NCBI GenBank assembly: GCA_964400105.1 | Contig: CAYNTG010000005.1 | Location: 1 to 53,993 of the forward strand | DNA: 53,993 nt | Direction: 5' to 3' | DNA from: CAYNTG01 sp964400105 | Lineage (GTDB): Bacteria > UBP14 > UBA6098 | Part shown: positions 1 to 8,523 of the stretch, piece by piece | Layout of the letters: each line of letters starts with the position of its first letter | Position numbering within the stretch: the first letter of the stretch is position 1 | The notes under the pieces: generated by a model | Seen by the model: only the letters and a program-made list of their open reading frames with translations | The model's database searches: none | Told to the model about the DNA's origin: nothing | Made by a program: the position numbers and the translations under genes

Positions 1-317
1 TTATTGCAACGCACCCGTTTTTTAAATTTGGTTAGGTTATTGGAGATTGCTGAAAAATGAGTATAAACCTTTAAGAAGAGATGTAATGATAAATATGTCA
101 TTGCCTTATCCTACAGACCCCACGGGTCTAGGGACATCGCAATGATATGGTAAATTCTTGTTTTCTGTAAAAAATCGGCGATCTTCATTGGATTATTATC
201 TGTGATACGCAAAACACGGTCCGATCCATTAGCGATTGGATTTTGGGTCGATAACTGTTGCCTAATGGCGAGATTTGGTTATATTTCCAGATCGATTTTT
301 TCCCGAAAGGCATATCG
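1..317. other. Intergenic region upstream of the polysaccharide operon
   Basis: No gene is visible here. The stretch holds a short MITE-like element (43-187, listed separately) and a leader before the first CDS. A purine-rich GAAAGG at 304-309 precedes the ATG at 318 and serves as the likely ribosome binding site. I see no convincing sigma70 promoter pair. Confidence 0.6.
43..187 (-). mobile_element. MITE-like element, copy 1 (short palindromic element with inverted ends)
   Basis: The left end reads GAGATTGCTGAAAA (43-56). The right end (about 170-187), read on the other strand, is AAGATCGCCGATTTTT, so the ends are imperfect inverted repeats. Inside is a long hairpin: TCATTGC (98-104) pairs with GCAATGA (139-145), and AGACCC (115-120) pairs with GGGTCT (124-129) around a CAC loop. 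Read on the minus strand, its order of parts (GATCGC end, an ACAAGAATTTA stretch, ATTGCGA hairpin, TTTTTCAGCAATCTC end) matches the element at 43265-43447. ATTG flanks both sides. No protein is encoded, so this would be a non-autonomous element. The mobile nature is inferred. Confidence 0.6.
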
Positions 318-725
318 ATGAGTTTTTATGACGATGGATTGAGGTTCTCATGTCGGCATTGCGGCTCCTGCTGCAAAGGCGTGAATGCCTATGTCTGGAT
401 CGATCACAACGACCTCGAGCGCCTGTCGAAATTTCTCGATATATCCGTGATGGAATTTCGGAGGGTATATACGGAGATCGTGGACAAGGCAGTCGCGCTG
501 AAGAGCTTTCCGAATGGGGATTGTGTCTTTTACGGCGAGGAGATCGGTTGTCGCGTGCATTCCGCAAGGCCGCTGCAATGTTCGTCGTTTCCGTTTTGGC
601 CGGAATATCTGCGTGATGAGCATAGCTGGGAGATCGTCGCAAAACGCTGCCCCGGAGTGAATTCGGGGGAGCTTCACTCGAAAGAGGAGATCGAAAAGTT
701 CATAGATAAGAACGGGGGATTCTGA
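318..725 (+). CDS. YkgJ-family cysteine-cluster protein
   Basis: This 135-residue protein has the YkgJ/UPF0153 signature: an N-terminal CxxCxxCC cluster (CRHCGSCC) and, further on, DCVFY, GCRVHSARPLQC and FPFW. The cysteines are thought to bind a metal ion, zinc or an iron-sulfur cluster. The biochemical role of the family is not settled. I chose the ATG at 318 because GAAAGG lies 8 bases upstream and the family motif starts soon after; an upstream ATG at 258 would add 20 residues unlike the family. Its stop overlaps the start of nadE by one base, so the two are probably co-translated at the head of the operon. Confidence 0.85.
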   Translation: MSFYDDGLRFSCRHCGSCCKGVNAYVWIDHNDLERLSKFLDISVMEFRRVYTEIVDKAVALKSFPNGDCVFYGEEIGCRVHSARPLQCSSFPFWPEYLRDEHSWEIVAKRCPGVNSGELHSKEEIEKFIDKNGGF

Positions 726-1498
726 TGGATATCAAAGAGGCGAGGGTAAAGATCGTCGATTTTATCGCGGATTATATCGAGCGCAGCCATGCAGAAAACG
801 GCGTGGTTGTGGGTCTTTCCGGCGGTTTGGACTCTGCGGTTACAGCAGCCTTGTGCGTTGAAGCCCTCGGAGTCGATAGGGTAAAAACGATCTCGTTGCC
901 GTTCCGGCTGAGCGACCCATCCAGCCTCGAGGACGCCCGCGCCATAGCGCAACATATCGGCACCGGACTACAGACCTACGATATTTCCGATTCGGTCGAT
1001 GCGATCTCGGCTGCGCGAAATGGCGGCGACCGAATCCGGCTCGGCAATATCTGCGCACGGGTTCGGATGATATTCCTTTACGATATATCCGCCGAGCTTT
1101 CGATGCTCGTTGCCGGAACCGGCAATCGAACGGAGAGCTTTTTGGGATATACCACGCTTTGGGGCGATATGGCGTGCGCATTCACGCCGATCGGAGGGCT
1201 TTTTAAAACTCAGGAAAGGCATCTTGCCGCCGAGATCGGTCTTCCGAAATGGATTATCGAAAAAACCCCGACTGCGGACCTCTGGAAAGACCAGACCGAC
1301 GAGGGCGAGATGGGCATCGCATACGAAGCGGCAGATAAAATACTCCACGCGATGTTCGATATGGACATGACCCCCGATGCTCTCGTCGCGGAGGGATTTT
1401 CAAAAGAATCGATCGAGCTTGTTATTGAAAGAGTAGAAAAATATAATTTCAAAAGGAGGATGCCGGCTTTCCCGTGGATTTCGGGGCTGCCGATCTAA
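725..1498 (+). CDS. nadE: NH3-dependent NAD+ synthetase
   Basis: The 257-residue protein has the length of ammonia-dependent NAD synthetases and lacks the glutaminase domain of the longer form. The PP-loop SGGLDSA sits at residues 33-39. Later come the family hallmarks GTGNRTE, LGY, PIGGLFKTQ and KTPTADLW with a following DQTDE. It adenylates deamido-NAD and amidates it with ammonia, the last step of NAD+ synthesis in the cytoplasm. The start overlaps the stop of the YkgJ-like gene, and kdsD begins 3 bp after its stop. Its place in a polysaccharide operon is probably only co-transcription. Confidence 0.95.
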   Translation: MDIKEARVKIVDFIADYIERSHAENGVVVGLSGGLDSAVTAALCVEALGVDRVKTISLPFRLSDPSSLEDARAIAQHIGTGLQTYDISDSVDAISAARNGGDRIRLGNICARVRMIFLYDISAELSMLVAGTGNRTESFLGYTTLWGDMACAFTPIGGLFKTQERHLAAEIGLPKWIIEKTPTADLWKDQTDEGEMGIAYEAADKILHAMFDMDMTPDALVAEGFSKESIELVIERVEKYNFKRRMPAFPWISGLPI

Positions 1499-1501
1499 CT
1501 T

Positions 1502-2458
1502 ATGAGTATCGAAATTATTTCAGAAACTATCGCTGCGGAAGCGGCTGCTATCGAGAACCTTGTCGGTAAGATTGAAACGAGAATCGTCGAGGCGGCGGAT
1601 ATTTGTATCGATTGCCACGGGAGGGTGATCGTCTGCGGTCTTGGAAAAAGCGGTCTCGTCGGGAGAAAGATCTCCGCGACACTGGCCTCTACCGGAACAT
1701 CGAGTATCTTCGTCCACGCCGCCGAGGCCCTTCACGGCGACCTCGGTATGGTCGGCGAAAACGACTGCGCGATTCTCATATCGAAAAGCGGTCTCACTCC
1801 AGAGATATTAAAACTTATCCCGACCCTTAAGCGGTTGGGCGTGAAGATCATCGCGATTACCGGCGGCTCCGACTCGCCGCTCGCTGAAGAGGCCGATGTT
1901 ATCCTCGATATCGGTGTTTCGAGCGAGGCCGAGCCTATCGGAATCGTGCCAACGACATCGACGATAGTTACGATGGCTATCGGCGATGCCCTGGCCGTCG
2001 CCCTCATGACGAGGCGCGGTTTTACCAGAGAGGATTTCGCGCTTTTTCATCCGGGGGGAAACCTCGGCCATCTCTTGAAAAGGGTCTTCGAGGTAATGCA
2101 TTCCTGCGAGTCGATGCCGATAGTCGGGCCGGAGGCGAGCCTTATGGAGGGCATATCGATCATGAGCGCAAAGCGCCTCGGCCACGTGATTATCGCAAAG
2201 AATGGCGATCTCATAGGCATATTCTCGGACGGCGACCTTCGGCGAGCGCTTCAATCGCACCCTCACGAGGATATCGTCAACATGTCGCTCACCAACTTTG
2301 CAACGATGAATCCGGTCGTGATTGGATCGGACGCCATAGTCGAGGAAGCGGTCCATATTATGGAAGTGCGCAAGATTACCGCATTGCCGGTTATTGACGG
2401 TGGTGTTTTGGTCGGTCTTGTTCATCTTCACGATATCCTCGAATCCCGGGTTGTATAG
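1502..2458 (+). CDS. kdsD: Arabinose-5-phosphate isomerase (SIS plus two CBS domains)
   Basis: The 318-residue protein has the KdsD/KpsF/GutQ layout. A SIS sugar-isomerase domain (about residues 30-175) contains CGLGKSGLVGRK, HAAEALHGDLGM and SKSG. Two CBS domains follow (about 205-260 and 270-318). The enzyme converts ribulose-5-phosphate to arabinose-5-phosphate, the precursor of KDO in lipopolysaccharide and some capsules. This supports an outer membrane with KDO. No other KDO gene lies in the window. The gene abuts the flippase downstream (TAG directly followed by ATG). SIS-domain relatives with other substrates exist, but the SIS-CBS-CBS order and the motifs fit KdsD well. Confidence 0.92.
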   Translation: MSIEIISETIAAEAAAIENLVGKIETRIVEAADICIDCHGRVIVCGLGKSGLVGRKISATLASTGTSSIFVHAAEALHGDLGMVGENDCAILISKSGLTPEILKLIPTLKRLGVKIIAITGGSDSPLAEEADVILDIGVSSEAEPIGIVPTTSTIVTMAIGDALAVALMTRRGFTREDFALFHPGGNLGHLLKRVFEVMHSCESMPIVGPEASLMEGISIMSAKRLGHVIIAKNGDLIGIFSDGDLRRALQSHPHEDIVNMSLTNFATMNPVVIGSDAIVEEAVHIMEVRKITALPVIDGGVLVGLVHLHDILESRVV

Positions 2459-3877
2459 ATGTCGCTACGGCGTCAAATTATTCACGACACGATGTTATAC
2501 GGGGTCGGCGATATCCTCGTCAAGGCCATCGCTTTTATGCTTATCCCGCTTTACACCAACGCACTTACGCCGGATGAATACGGCGTTTTTCAACTTGTAA
2601 TTATCTTCGTAACGTTGTCGATGGTTTTTTCGATGAGCGGGATGAACGTCGCGCTTTTCAGACACTTTGTCGTTGCACGGGATCAGAGGAAAAGGTGCGA
2701 GCTGTTCACGACGACGTTTATATGGGTTATTCTCAGCTCCGCTGTTATAATCGGGCTTTCAATGATTTTTTCGAGGCCGCTTTCGACGCTTCTTACTGGA
2801 AATTCCGGTCGCGCCGATCTCGTCGGTTTGGGAGCATTGAACGCAGCGCTCGATACCTTGCTGCTCGTGAGCCTGCTCGTTTTTCGGATGGAGAAGCGTC
2901 CCAGAGGTTATATCGTTTATATGTTTTTGAAGACGGTCTTGATTCTCGCCGGGAACTATTTTTTGGTATGGCGTCTCAATATGGGTGTGCGGGGTATTCT
3001 TATGGCTGGGATCGCCGCCGATCTCGTTGTGCTGGCGCCACTGATGTATCGAGTCGGGCGTTATTTCGTCTGGCCGATACCGGGCAAACTACTGAAAGGG
3101 ATGCTCGCGTGGGGCATCCCTTTCGTTCCGGCATCTCTCGCCACGCTTATTTTGACCTTATCGGATAGATTATTATTAAGGTTCATGGAAGGTTTCGATC
3201 AGGCGGGGATATACTCCGTGGGTTACAAGATCGCCGGGGCGGTGCTTCTGCTTTATACCGCGTTCCGGTTTGCATGGGGGCCTTATATGTTCGAGCTTGC
3301 GCGGGACGACGAGACTGCTCGACGAACGTATCCGGTGGTTTTAAACACGCTGATCGCTATCCTGGGGTTTTTCGCTCTAGCATTAGTCGGTTTATCGCCG
3401 GAGCTGTTCGGATATTTAGTTGGGGAGGCATATTGGCCGGCCAGGGCGGTGCTTATCCCGATTTCTTTGTCCGTTCTTTTCAATGCGATGTCGCTTTTTT
3501 TCGGGGCGGCTCTCCAGACACGCGACCGAACCATATATATTCCTGCGGTGACGATCTTTGCGGCCTTAGTAAATATCATGCTCAATGTTTTATTAATTCC
3601 GAGATACGGTTTTATGGGTGCCGCATGGGCGACATTGGCTTCTTTTATCGCACTCGCATATATGAATTTTCGGATAGCGAACCCGTTCATGCCAGTTACA
3701 TATAAATGGGGAAAGATCGCCGGTTTGATCTTTGTTGTTTCCGGTGGCATGGCGGTTATATGGTTCGTGGAGCCGCTCGTTGCGCGAGTGGGTGTGATTA
3801 TCGGATGTGGGGCGCTGCTTTTCGCGATCTCCGGTGATAGTCCGTGGAACTTGATCTCTAATATTCGCCGCTCGTGA
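2459..3877 (+). CDS. Wzx-type polysaccharide flippase (MATE/MOP superfamily), first copy
   Basis: This 472-residue, highly hydrophobic protein has about 12-14 predicted membrane segments and opens with an amphipathic stretch before GDILVKAIAFMLIPLYT, typical of oligosaccharide translocases of the MOP superfamily. Such proteins flip undecaprenyl-linked repeat units across the inner membrane. It begins at the base after the kdsD stop. The neighbouring gene encodes a second flippase of a different subgroup, so the two probably serve different substrates. No Wzy polymerase or Wzz chain-length regulator was recognised nearby. Family is well supported; substrate is unknown. Confidence 0.85.
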   Translation: MSLRRQIIHDTMLYGVGDILVKAIAFMLIPLYTNALTPDEYGVFQLVIIFVTLSMVFSMSGMNVALFRHFVVARDQRKRCELFTTTFIWVILSSAVIIGLSMIFSRPLSTLLTGNSGRADLVGLGALNAALDTLLLVSLLVFRMEKRPRGYIVYMFLKTVLILAGNYFLVWRLNMGVRGILMAGIAADLVVLAPLMYRVGRYFVWPIPGKLLKGMLAWGIPFVPASLATLILTLSDRLLLRFMEGFDQAGIYSVGYKIAGAVLLLYTAFRFAWGPYMFELARDDETARRTYPVVLNTLIAILGFFALALVGLSPELFGYLVGEAYWPARAVLIPISLSVLFNAMSLFFGAALQTRDRTIYIPAVTIFAALVNIMLNVLLIPRYGFMGAAWATLASFIALAYMNFRIANPFMPVTYKWGKIAGLIFVVSGGMAVIWFVEPLVARVGVIIGCGALLFAISGDSPWNLISNIRRS

Positions 3878-3946
3878 GATATGTGTTGTCGGCGACGCAA
3901 TTTTCGAGTAAATTCGAATTAAAATGGAGCATACTTCAAAAAACAG

Positions 3947-5437
3947 ATGAACGGCGATATTAGCAACATACAAAAAGACGGGCAACTATCCCGGCGCGTT
4001 GTTCACGGCAGTATGTGGGTTACATCGTCGAGGGTTCTGCAGCGTTGTCTAACTGTAGTTAGGACAATAGTTATTGCAAGGTTGCTCTCACCGGACGATT
4101 TCGGTCTTTTCGGGATCGCTATGCTCGCTCTCGCCGCCCTCGAAAGGTTCTCCGTAACCGGCTTCGACCAGGCTTTGATCCAAAAGAAGGAACATATCGA
4201 GCCATATCTCGATCCGGCATGGACAATTCAGGTTATTCGTGGTTTTGTTTTGGGATTGTTATTGTTTTGTGCTGCGCCGTTAATCGCAAAGTTCTTCGGT
4301 GAGCCTCAGATTATTTTGCTGTTAAAGGTTCTTGGCGTCTCGATTTTTATAGGAAGTTTCAGGAATATCGGCATCGTCTTTTTTCAAAAGAATATCGAGT
4401 TCAATAAGATTTTCGCTTATGAACTCAGCGGAACAATCGCCGATTTCGTAGTCGCGCTTACCGCTGCTTTCATATTGCGAAATGCGTGGGCATTGATTTT
4501 CGGATTCGTGGCAAGGAACGTAATTCAAACGATTGTTTCATATATTATCCATCCGTATAGACCGCGCTTTTTGGTGGACAAGGAAAAAACAAAGTCTCTT
4601 TTAAACTTCGGCCAATGGGTTTGGGTCAGCAGTATATTAATCTTTCTGGTTACCCAGGGAGACGATATATTGGTTGGAAAACTGCTCGGTGTGGCGGCGC
4701 TGGGATTTTATCAATTGGCATATAAAATATCGAATATGCCTACGACGGAGATAACCCATGTTATTTCGCAGGTAACATTTCCAGCGTATTCCAAGATACA
4801 GGATAACGTTCCCAAGCTGAGAGATGCATATCTGAAAGTCTTACAACTTACCGTATTTTTATCTTTCCCGGTTGCAGGATTAATTTTTGTTTTAGCGCCG
4901 GACTTCACAATGATATTTCTGGGAGAAAAATGGATGCCGATGGTCCCTTCGTTGCAGGTCCTTGTTTTTGCAGGATTGATAAGATCGATAGCTGCAACCC
5001 AGGGTAATATCTTTTATGCTGTTGGAAAGCCGAAAATCGATACGGTATTACAGGTAATTCGTTTGGCCGTGATCGCAATATTTATATATCCTTTTTCTGT
5101 TAGATGGGGTATATTGGGAGCATCTATAGTTGTGTTGATGAGTATTGCGACGGCAACAATAGGATTTAGTGTGATGAGTATCAGGATCACAAAATGTGAC
5201 ATAATGCAATTTGCAAAACCCATTATACTTCCTTTAATAAATATTGGTATTGTGGTGTTTGTTATCCTAAAATTTAGGAATGTGCTGGGCACTGGAATAT
5301 GGCAGTTCCTCATATTATTTTGCACCGGCACATTACTATATCTTTTTATTACGCTTGTTTTTGATAAGTTATTAAATAATAGTAAATTGCTGTTCTTAAT
5401 AAAGGATAGCTTGCAGTTGATTCGAGGAGAAGTCTAA
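3947..5437 (+). CDS. WzxC-like lipopolysaccharide flippase, second copy
   Basis: The 496-residue polytopic protein belongs to the MOP superfamily. The opening VVHGSMWVTSSRVLQR, then ARLLSPDDFGLFGIAM, resembles the WzxC/TuaB subgroup of exporters, unlike the first flippase. About 12-14 membrane segments are visible. It probably translocates a lipid-linked glycan. The 69-bp gap before it has no good Shine-Dalgarno at a normal distance; a GGAG lies 17 bases upstream. Base composition turns AT-rich in the last third and stays so in the next gene, as often seen in exchanged glycan loci. Substrate unknown. Confidence 0.83.
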   Translation: MNGDISNIQKDGQLSRRVVHGSMWVTSSRVLQRCLTVVRTIVIARLLSPDDFGLFGIAMLALAALERFSVTGFDQALIQKKEHIEPYLDPAWTIQVIRGFVLGLLLFCAAPLIAKFFGEPQIILLLKVLGVSIFIGSFRNIGIVFFQKNIEFNKIFAYELSGTIADFVVALTAAFILRNAWALIFGFVARNVIQTIVSYIIHPYRPRFLVDKEKTKSLLNFGQWVWVSSILIFLVTQGDDILVGKLLGVAALGFYQLAYKISNMPTTEITHVISQVTFPAYSKIQDNVPKLRDAYLKVLQLTVFLSFPVAGLIFVLAPDFTMIFLGEKWMPMVPSLQVLVFAGLIRSIAATQGNIFYAVGKPKIDTVLQVIRLAVIAIFIYPFSVRWGILGASIVVLMSIATATIGFSVMSIRITKCDIMQFAKPIILPLINIGIVVFVILKFRNVLGTGIWQFLILFCTGTLLYLFITLVFDKLLNNSKLLFLIKDSLQLIRGEV

Positions 5438-5439
5438 AC

Positions 5440-5571
5440 ATGGCACACCTAACAAGATACCAAATGTATAAACGGATTCAACAATGTCTGAAAGACAATG
5501 ATTGTTTTCCTATGACCGGAAAGAATTGGGGAATATATCCAATTGTAACATGGGTGATGGCGAAAAAATGA
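5440..5571 (+). CDS. 43-residue ORF coupled to the methyltransferase
   Basis: An ATG at 5440 follows GAGGAG (5424-5429) at good spacing and opens a 43-residue frame beginning MAHLTRYQMYKRIQQCL and ending VMAKK. Its TGA overlaps the ATG of the methyltransferase as ATGA (5568-5571), the same overlap style used by three other junctions in this operon. I recognise no domain; it is basic and contains two Cys. It could be a true small protein, a leader that couples translation, or the remnant of a longer gene. The arrangement rather than the sequence supports it. Confidence 0.5.
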   Translation: MAHLTRYQMYKRIQQCLKDNDCFPMTGKNWGIYPIVTWVMAKK

Positions 5572-6203
5572 AACCACAAGTAACTTCAGAACACTATTAC
5601 AAATTGGGATATGATAGCAAAGAACGATTCTGCAACTACTGGCATCAGATAAATGAGATACAAAAACTCGATCCGGAAACAATCCTGGAAATAGGAGTAG
5701 GGAATAGATTTGTATATGAATACTTAAAGAAAAGAAAATCCCACATCTATTCCATGGATATAGACAGAAAGTTGAATCCGGATACGATTGGTTCACTTAT
5801 CGAGATGCCATTTGCGGACGATTCATTCGATGTAGTTTTATGTTGTGAGGTTCTTGAACATATTCCCTATGATTTTTTTGGCAAAGCCATGAAAGAAATA
5901 TACATGGTTTCAAAAGGCTATGTAATTATATCTCTACCGGATGCTACAAGAAGCTATAAAATAGATATCCAATTGCCCCCGATACGGAGAATTAGAAAGG
6001 TTGTTACATTTCCGAAATGCAGGAAGCCGGAACACATTTTCGATGGTGAGCATTACTGGGAAATAGGGAAAAAGGGTTATTCTTTACGCAGAATTGTAGA
6101 AGATATGAAGGAAGCGGGATTATATCTTCAAAGCACTTTCAGGGTTTTTGAACATCCATACCACCGATTCTTTGTTCTGAAGAAGATGTGTGAATACCTA
6201 TGA
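5568..6203 (+). CDS. Class I SAM-dependent methyltransferase
   Basis: This 211-residue protein has a Methyltransf_11-type Rossmann fold. Motif I is LEIGVGNRF (about residues 44-52); the acidic end of the next strand is SMDID, and the post-motif FDVVLCCEVLEHI follows. The N-terminus with KERFCNYWHQI is typical of a methyltransferase group found in glycan clusters. The start at 5568 is chosen because it overlaps the preceding stop as ATGA and puts the family N-terminus at residue 1; longer starts at 5502 and 5550 lack good ribosome sites. It probably methylates a sugar or the glycan end. Its stop overlaps the next ATG. The gene is AT-rich compared with gmd. Confidence 0.8.
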   Translation: MKPQVTSEHYYKLGYDSKERFCNYWHQINEIQKLDPETILEIGVGNRFVYEYLKKRKSHIYSMDIDRKLNPDTIGSLIEMPFADDSFDVVLCCEVLEHIPYDFFGKAMKEIYMVSKGYVIISLPDATRSYKIDIQLPPIRRIRKVVTFPKCRKPEHIFDGEHYWEIGKKGYSLRRIVEDMKEAGLYLQSTFRVFEHPYHRFFVLKKMCEYL

Positions 6204-7312
6204 AAATACTCTTTACTACAGGAAGAATTCACCAGATGGGTGGTGGGGCCGAGAGGTCGGCGACAACGCTTATCGAGCGTCTTGCGAAAAAGCACGAGGT
6301 AACGGTTTTCAATATTATTTTTGAGCTGGGGCATCCCAAAAATCCCGTGTTTGCAGAAAATAGCGTTCGCTTGGTCGATTGGGAATTCAAAAGAACAAAT
6401 AATATGATGAAGATGCCTTATAATATGAGGCTTTTGCTTTTCGATCTCAAGATGCAAAGAATTCTAAATAGGTTGGCCGAGGAGGTTCAGCCCGACCTTG
6501 TAATTGCCCAAAAACCGCCGGTGATCTATTCGAACCCGACAGGGGGATCAACGCCTATAATAACCTTCGTGCGAGACCTCGATTATATAGATTCTTATGA
6601 ATACACTTCGCCACTCACCCATTTTTACAATTCCCCATTCGTTGCTATTAAAAGGCGGTGGATGTTGAGGTTGCTTCGGAAAAGCGATCTCGTTATCGCG
6701 AATAGTCGATTTATGGTTTCCAAATATGAAGAATTTGGCGTAAAATGTCGCGTGGTGTATCCATTTATCGAGCGCAAAGATTACTGCGCCGAAGGGAATA
6801 TCGAGAGGTGCTGTATCGGTATGGTTGCGGCCGGCCTTAGTAGCTATAAAGGTGTCGATATCTTTCTAAAAATAGCGCGCCGAATGCCCGGAGAGAGATT
6901 TATGCTCGCCGGGAGGAAGGAAAGCACTTTCGATATCCCGGAAAATGTGGAATATCTTGGCTGGCAGCCGGATGTAAAAGGAGTTCTTGCGAGATTGAAG
7001 CTCCTTTTGGTGCCATCGAGGGGTGAGGAGGCTTTTGGGAGAACGCCAATCGAAGCGGGGATAAATGGCATTCCATCTATTGTTAGTAATAGAGGTGGAC
7101 TCAAGGAAGCGGTGGGAAATGGAGGAATTGTCATAGATGAATATACCAATGTGGACCGGTGGGTAGATACTATACGGCAACTCCTTTCAAACCAAAACAG
7201 ATATGACTATCTGTCAAGAAAAGCTGTAGAGAACGCTAAGCGCTTTGAGGCTTGCCATCCTTATGATAATTTTGTATCTTTGATTAAAAAGCGTTTTGGG
7301 ATTATACTGTGA
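6200..7312 (+). CDS. Glycosyltransferase family 4 protein (first of three in tandem)
   Basis: The 370-residue protein has a GT-B fold: an N-terminal acceptor half with MGGGAERSATTLIERL near the start and a C-terminal donor half with VPSRGEEAFGRTPIEAG, the E-x7-E region of GT4 enzymes, followed by PSIVSNRGGLKE. It should transfer a sugar from a nucleotide donor to the growing glycan at the cytoplasmic face. ATGA overlap with the methyltransferase and a GTGA overlap with the next gene imply coupled translation. GDP-rhamnose or GDP-mannose are likely donors given the neighbours, but this cannot be read from the sequence. Confidence 0.85.
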   Translation: MKILFTTGRIHQMGGGAERSATTLIERLAKKHEVTVFNIIFELGHPKNPVFAENSVRLVDWEFKRTNNMMKMPYNMRLLLFDLKMQRILNRLAEEVQPDLVIAQKPPVIYSNPTGGSTPIITFVRDLDYIDSYEYTSPLTHFYNSPFVAIKRRWMLRLLRKSDLVIANSRFMVSKYEEFGVKCRVVYPFIERKDYCAEGNIERCCIGMVAAGLSSYKGVDIFLKIARRMPGERFMLAGRKESTFDIPENVEYLGWQPDVKGVLARLKLLLVPSRGEEAFGRTPIEAGINGIPSIVSNRGGLKEAVGNGGIVIDEYTNVDRWVDTIRQLLSNQNRYDYLSRKAVENAKRFEACHPYDNFVSLIKKRFGIIL

Positions 7313-8523
7313 AAACAAGCAGCGACATTTCATTTTGCAATAAGGCCCCTGCTATAGCCATCGATATCCGACCGCTGCAAACCGATTCCCGCTATCGCGG
7401 CGTCGGTGTTGTCCTTATGAACATACTCGAGCGTATGCTGAATATGGAGCTCGATTTTGAGCCAATTTTAATTGCAAATTATGGGATTGAAATTCCGAAG
7501 ATGCTTATAGACTCATCATGGAAGATAGTAAGATTGCATCGCAACTTTGGACATCCGAAACTCAATAGTAAGCTTATCTGGGTTCCGGAGAAACTCTTTT
7601 TGCGCTCGACATTACGAAGGCTTGGGGTTAAGCTTTATTTCTGTTCGATCTTTGCGGAATGCAATTATCCCGTTCTAATCCCAGATGAGGAAATTAGAGT
7701 GGTAACCTGGGTCTGGGACCTTATTCCATACCAGTTTAGCAGCATTGTAAAGGAAAGCTTTTTCCAAAAGCTCCTAGGTTATCGCTATAAGCGAAAAATG
7801 AAAGAGACAACGAAAAGCACGCTTTTACTGGCTTTGTCCGATGATGCGAAAAAGGACATGGTAGAGATTTTGAAGGTTGATCCATCAAGAGTCGAGGTGA
7901 TCCATCTTGGTGTGGATTTTCAAACCCTCGAAAAAAGATCCGACAAAAATCAGTTTGAGAAAAGATATCCTGAGCTAAACAGATATATCCTCTATATTGG
8001 TGGGTTTGAGGCAAGGAAAAACATCGAGGGGGCACTCAGTGCGTTTGCGCTAATTAAGGACGAGTTCCCCGATGTTTCATTTGTTATTGGTGGTAAAATG
8101 CGACAGGGAAACCCGAGTTATGAGGGTCTGTTAAGGTTCATTTCGAAAATCGGCATTGCCGATAGGGTCCGTTTTGTGGGATTTGTGGATAACCGCTATC
8201 TTGGCTGGTTCTACTCGAACGCTTTATTTCATGTTTTCATCTCCTTTGCCGAAGGATTTGGTCTTCCGCCACTCGAAGCTATGGCTTGTGGCACGCCGGT
8301 TCTTGCCTCGAATGTAAGCTCGATTCCAGAGGTTGTTGGTGATGCTGCTTTTTGTGTCGATCCCTATGATATCGATAAAATAGCTGCTGCGATGAGAGCG
8401 CTTATATCTGATGAAGAACTACGTTCCGAACTGGTGAAAAAGGGATTGGAAAGATGCCGACTCTTTAGTTGGGAAAATAGTGCACGGAAATTTACTAATA
8501 TTTTATTATCTCAGGTCAAGTGA
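7309..8523 (+). CDS. Glycosyltransferase family 4 protein (second of three)
   Basis: The 404-residue protein starts at a GTG inside the stop of its neighbour (GTGA, 7309-7312). The N-terminal half has IDIRPLQ and YRGVGVV, typical of GT4 mannosyl- or rhamnosyltransferases. The C-terminal half has GGFEARKNIEGAL, then AEGFGLPPLEAMACGTPVLA (the E-x7-E motif) and SSIPEVVGDAA. It closely resembles the next gene in layout, and the pair may come from an old duplication. A role in adding a 6-deoxyhexose or mannose to the lipid-linked glycan is likely. Confidence 0.85.
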   Translation: MKTSSDISFCNKAPAIAIDIRPLQTDSRYRGVGVVLMNILERMLNMELDFEPILIANYGIEIPKMLIDSSWKIVRLHRNFGHPKLNSKLIWVPEKLFLRSTLRRLGVKLYFCSIFAECNYPVLIPDEEIRVVTWVWDLIPYQFSSIVKESFFQKLLGYRYKRKMKETTKSTLLLALSDDAKKDMVEILKVDPSRVEVIHLGVDFQTLEKRSDKNQFEKRYPELNRYILYIGGFEARKNIEGALSAFALIKDEFPDVSFVIGGKMRQGNPSYEGLLRFISKIGIADRVRFVGFVDNRYLGWFYSNALFHVFISFAEGFGLPPLEAMACGTPVLASNVSSIPEVVGDAAFCVDPYDIDKIAAAMRALISDEELRSELVKKGLERCRLFSWENSARKFTNILLSQVK

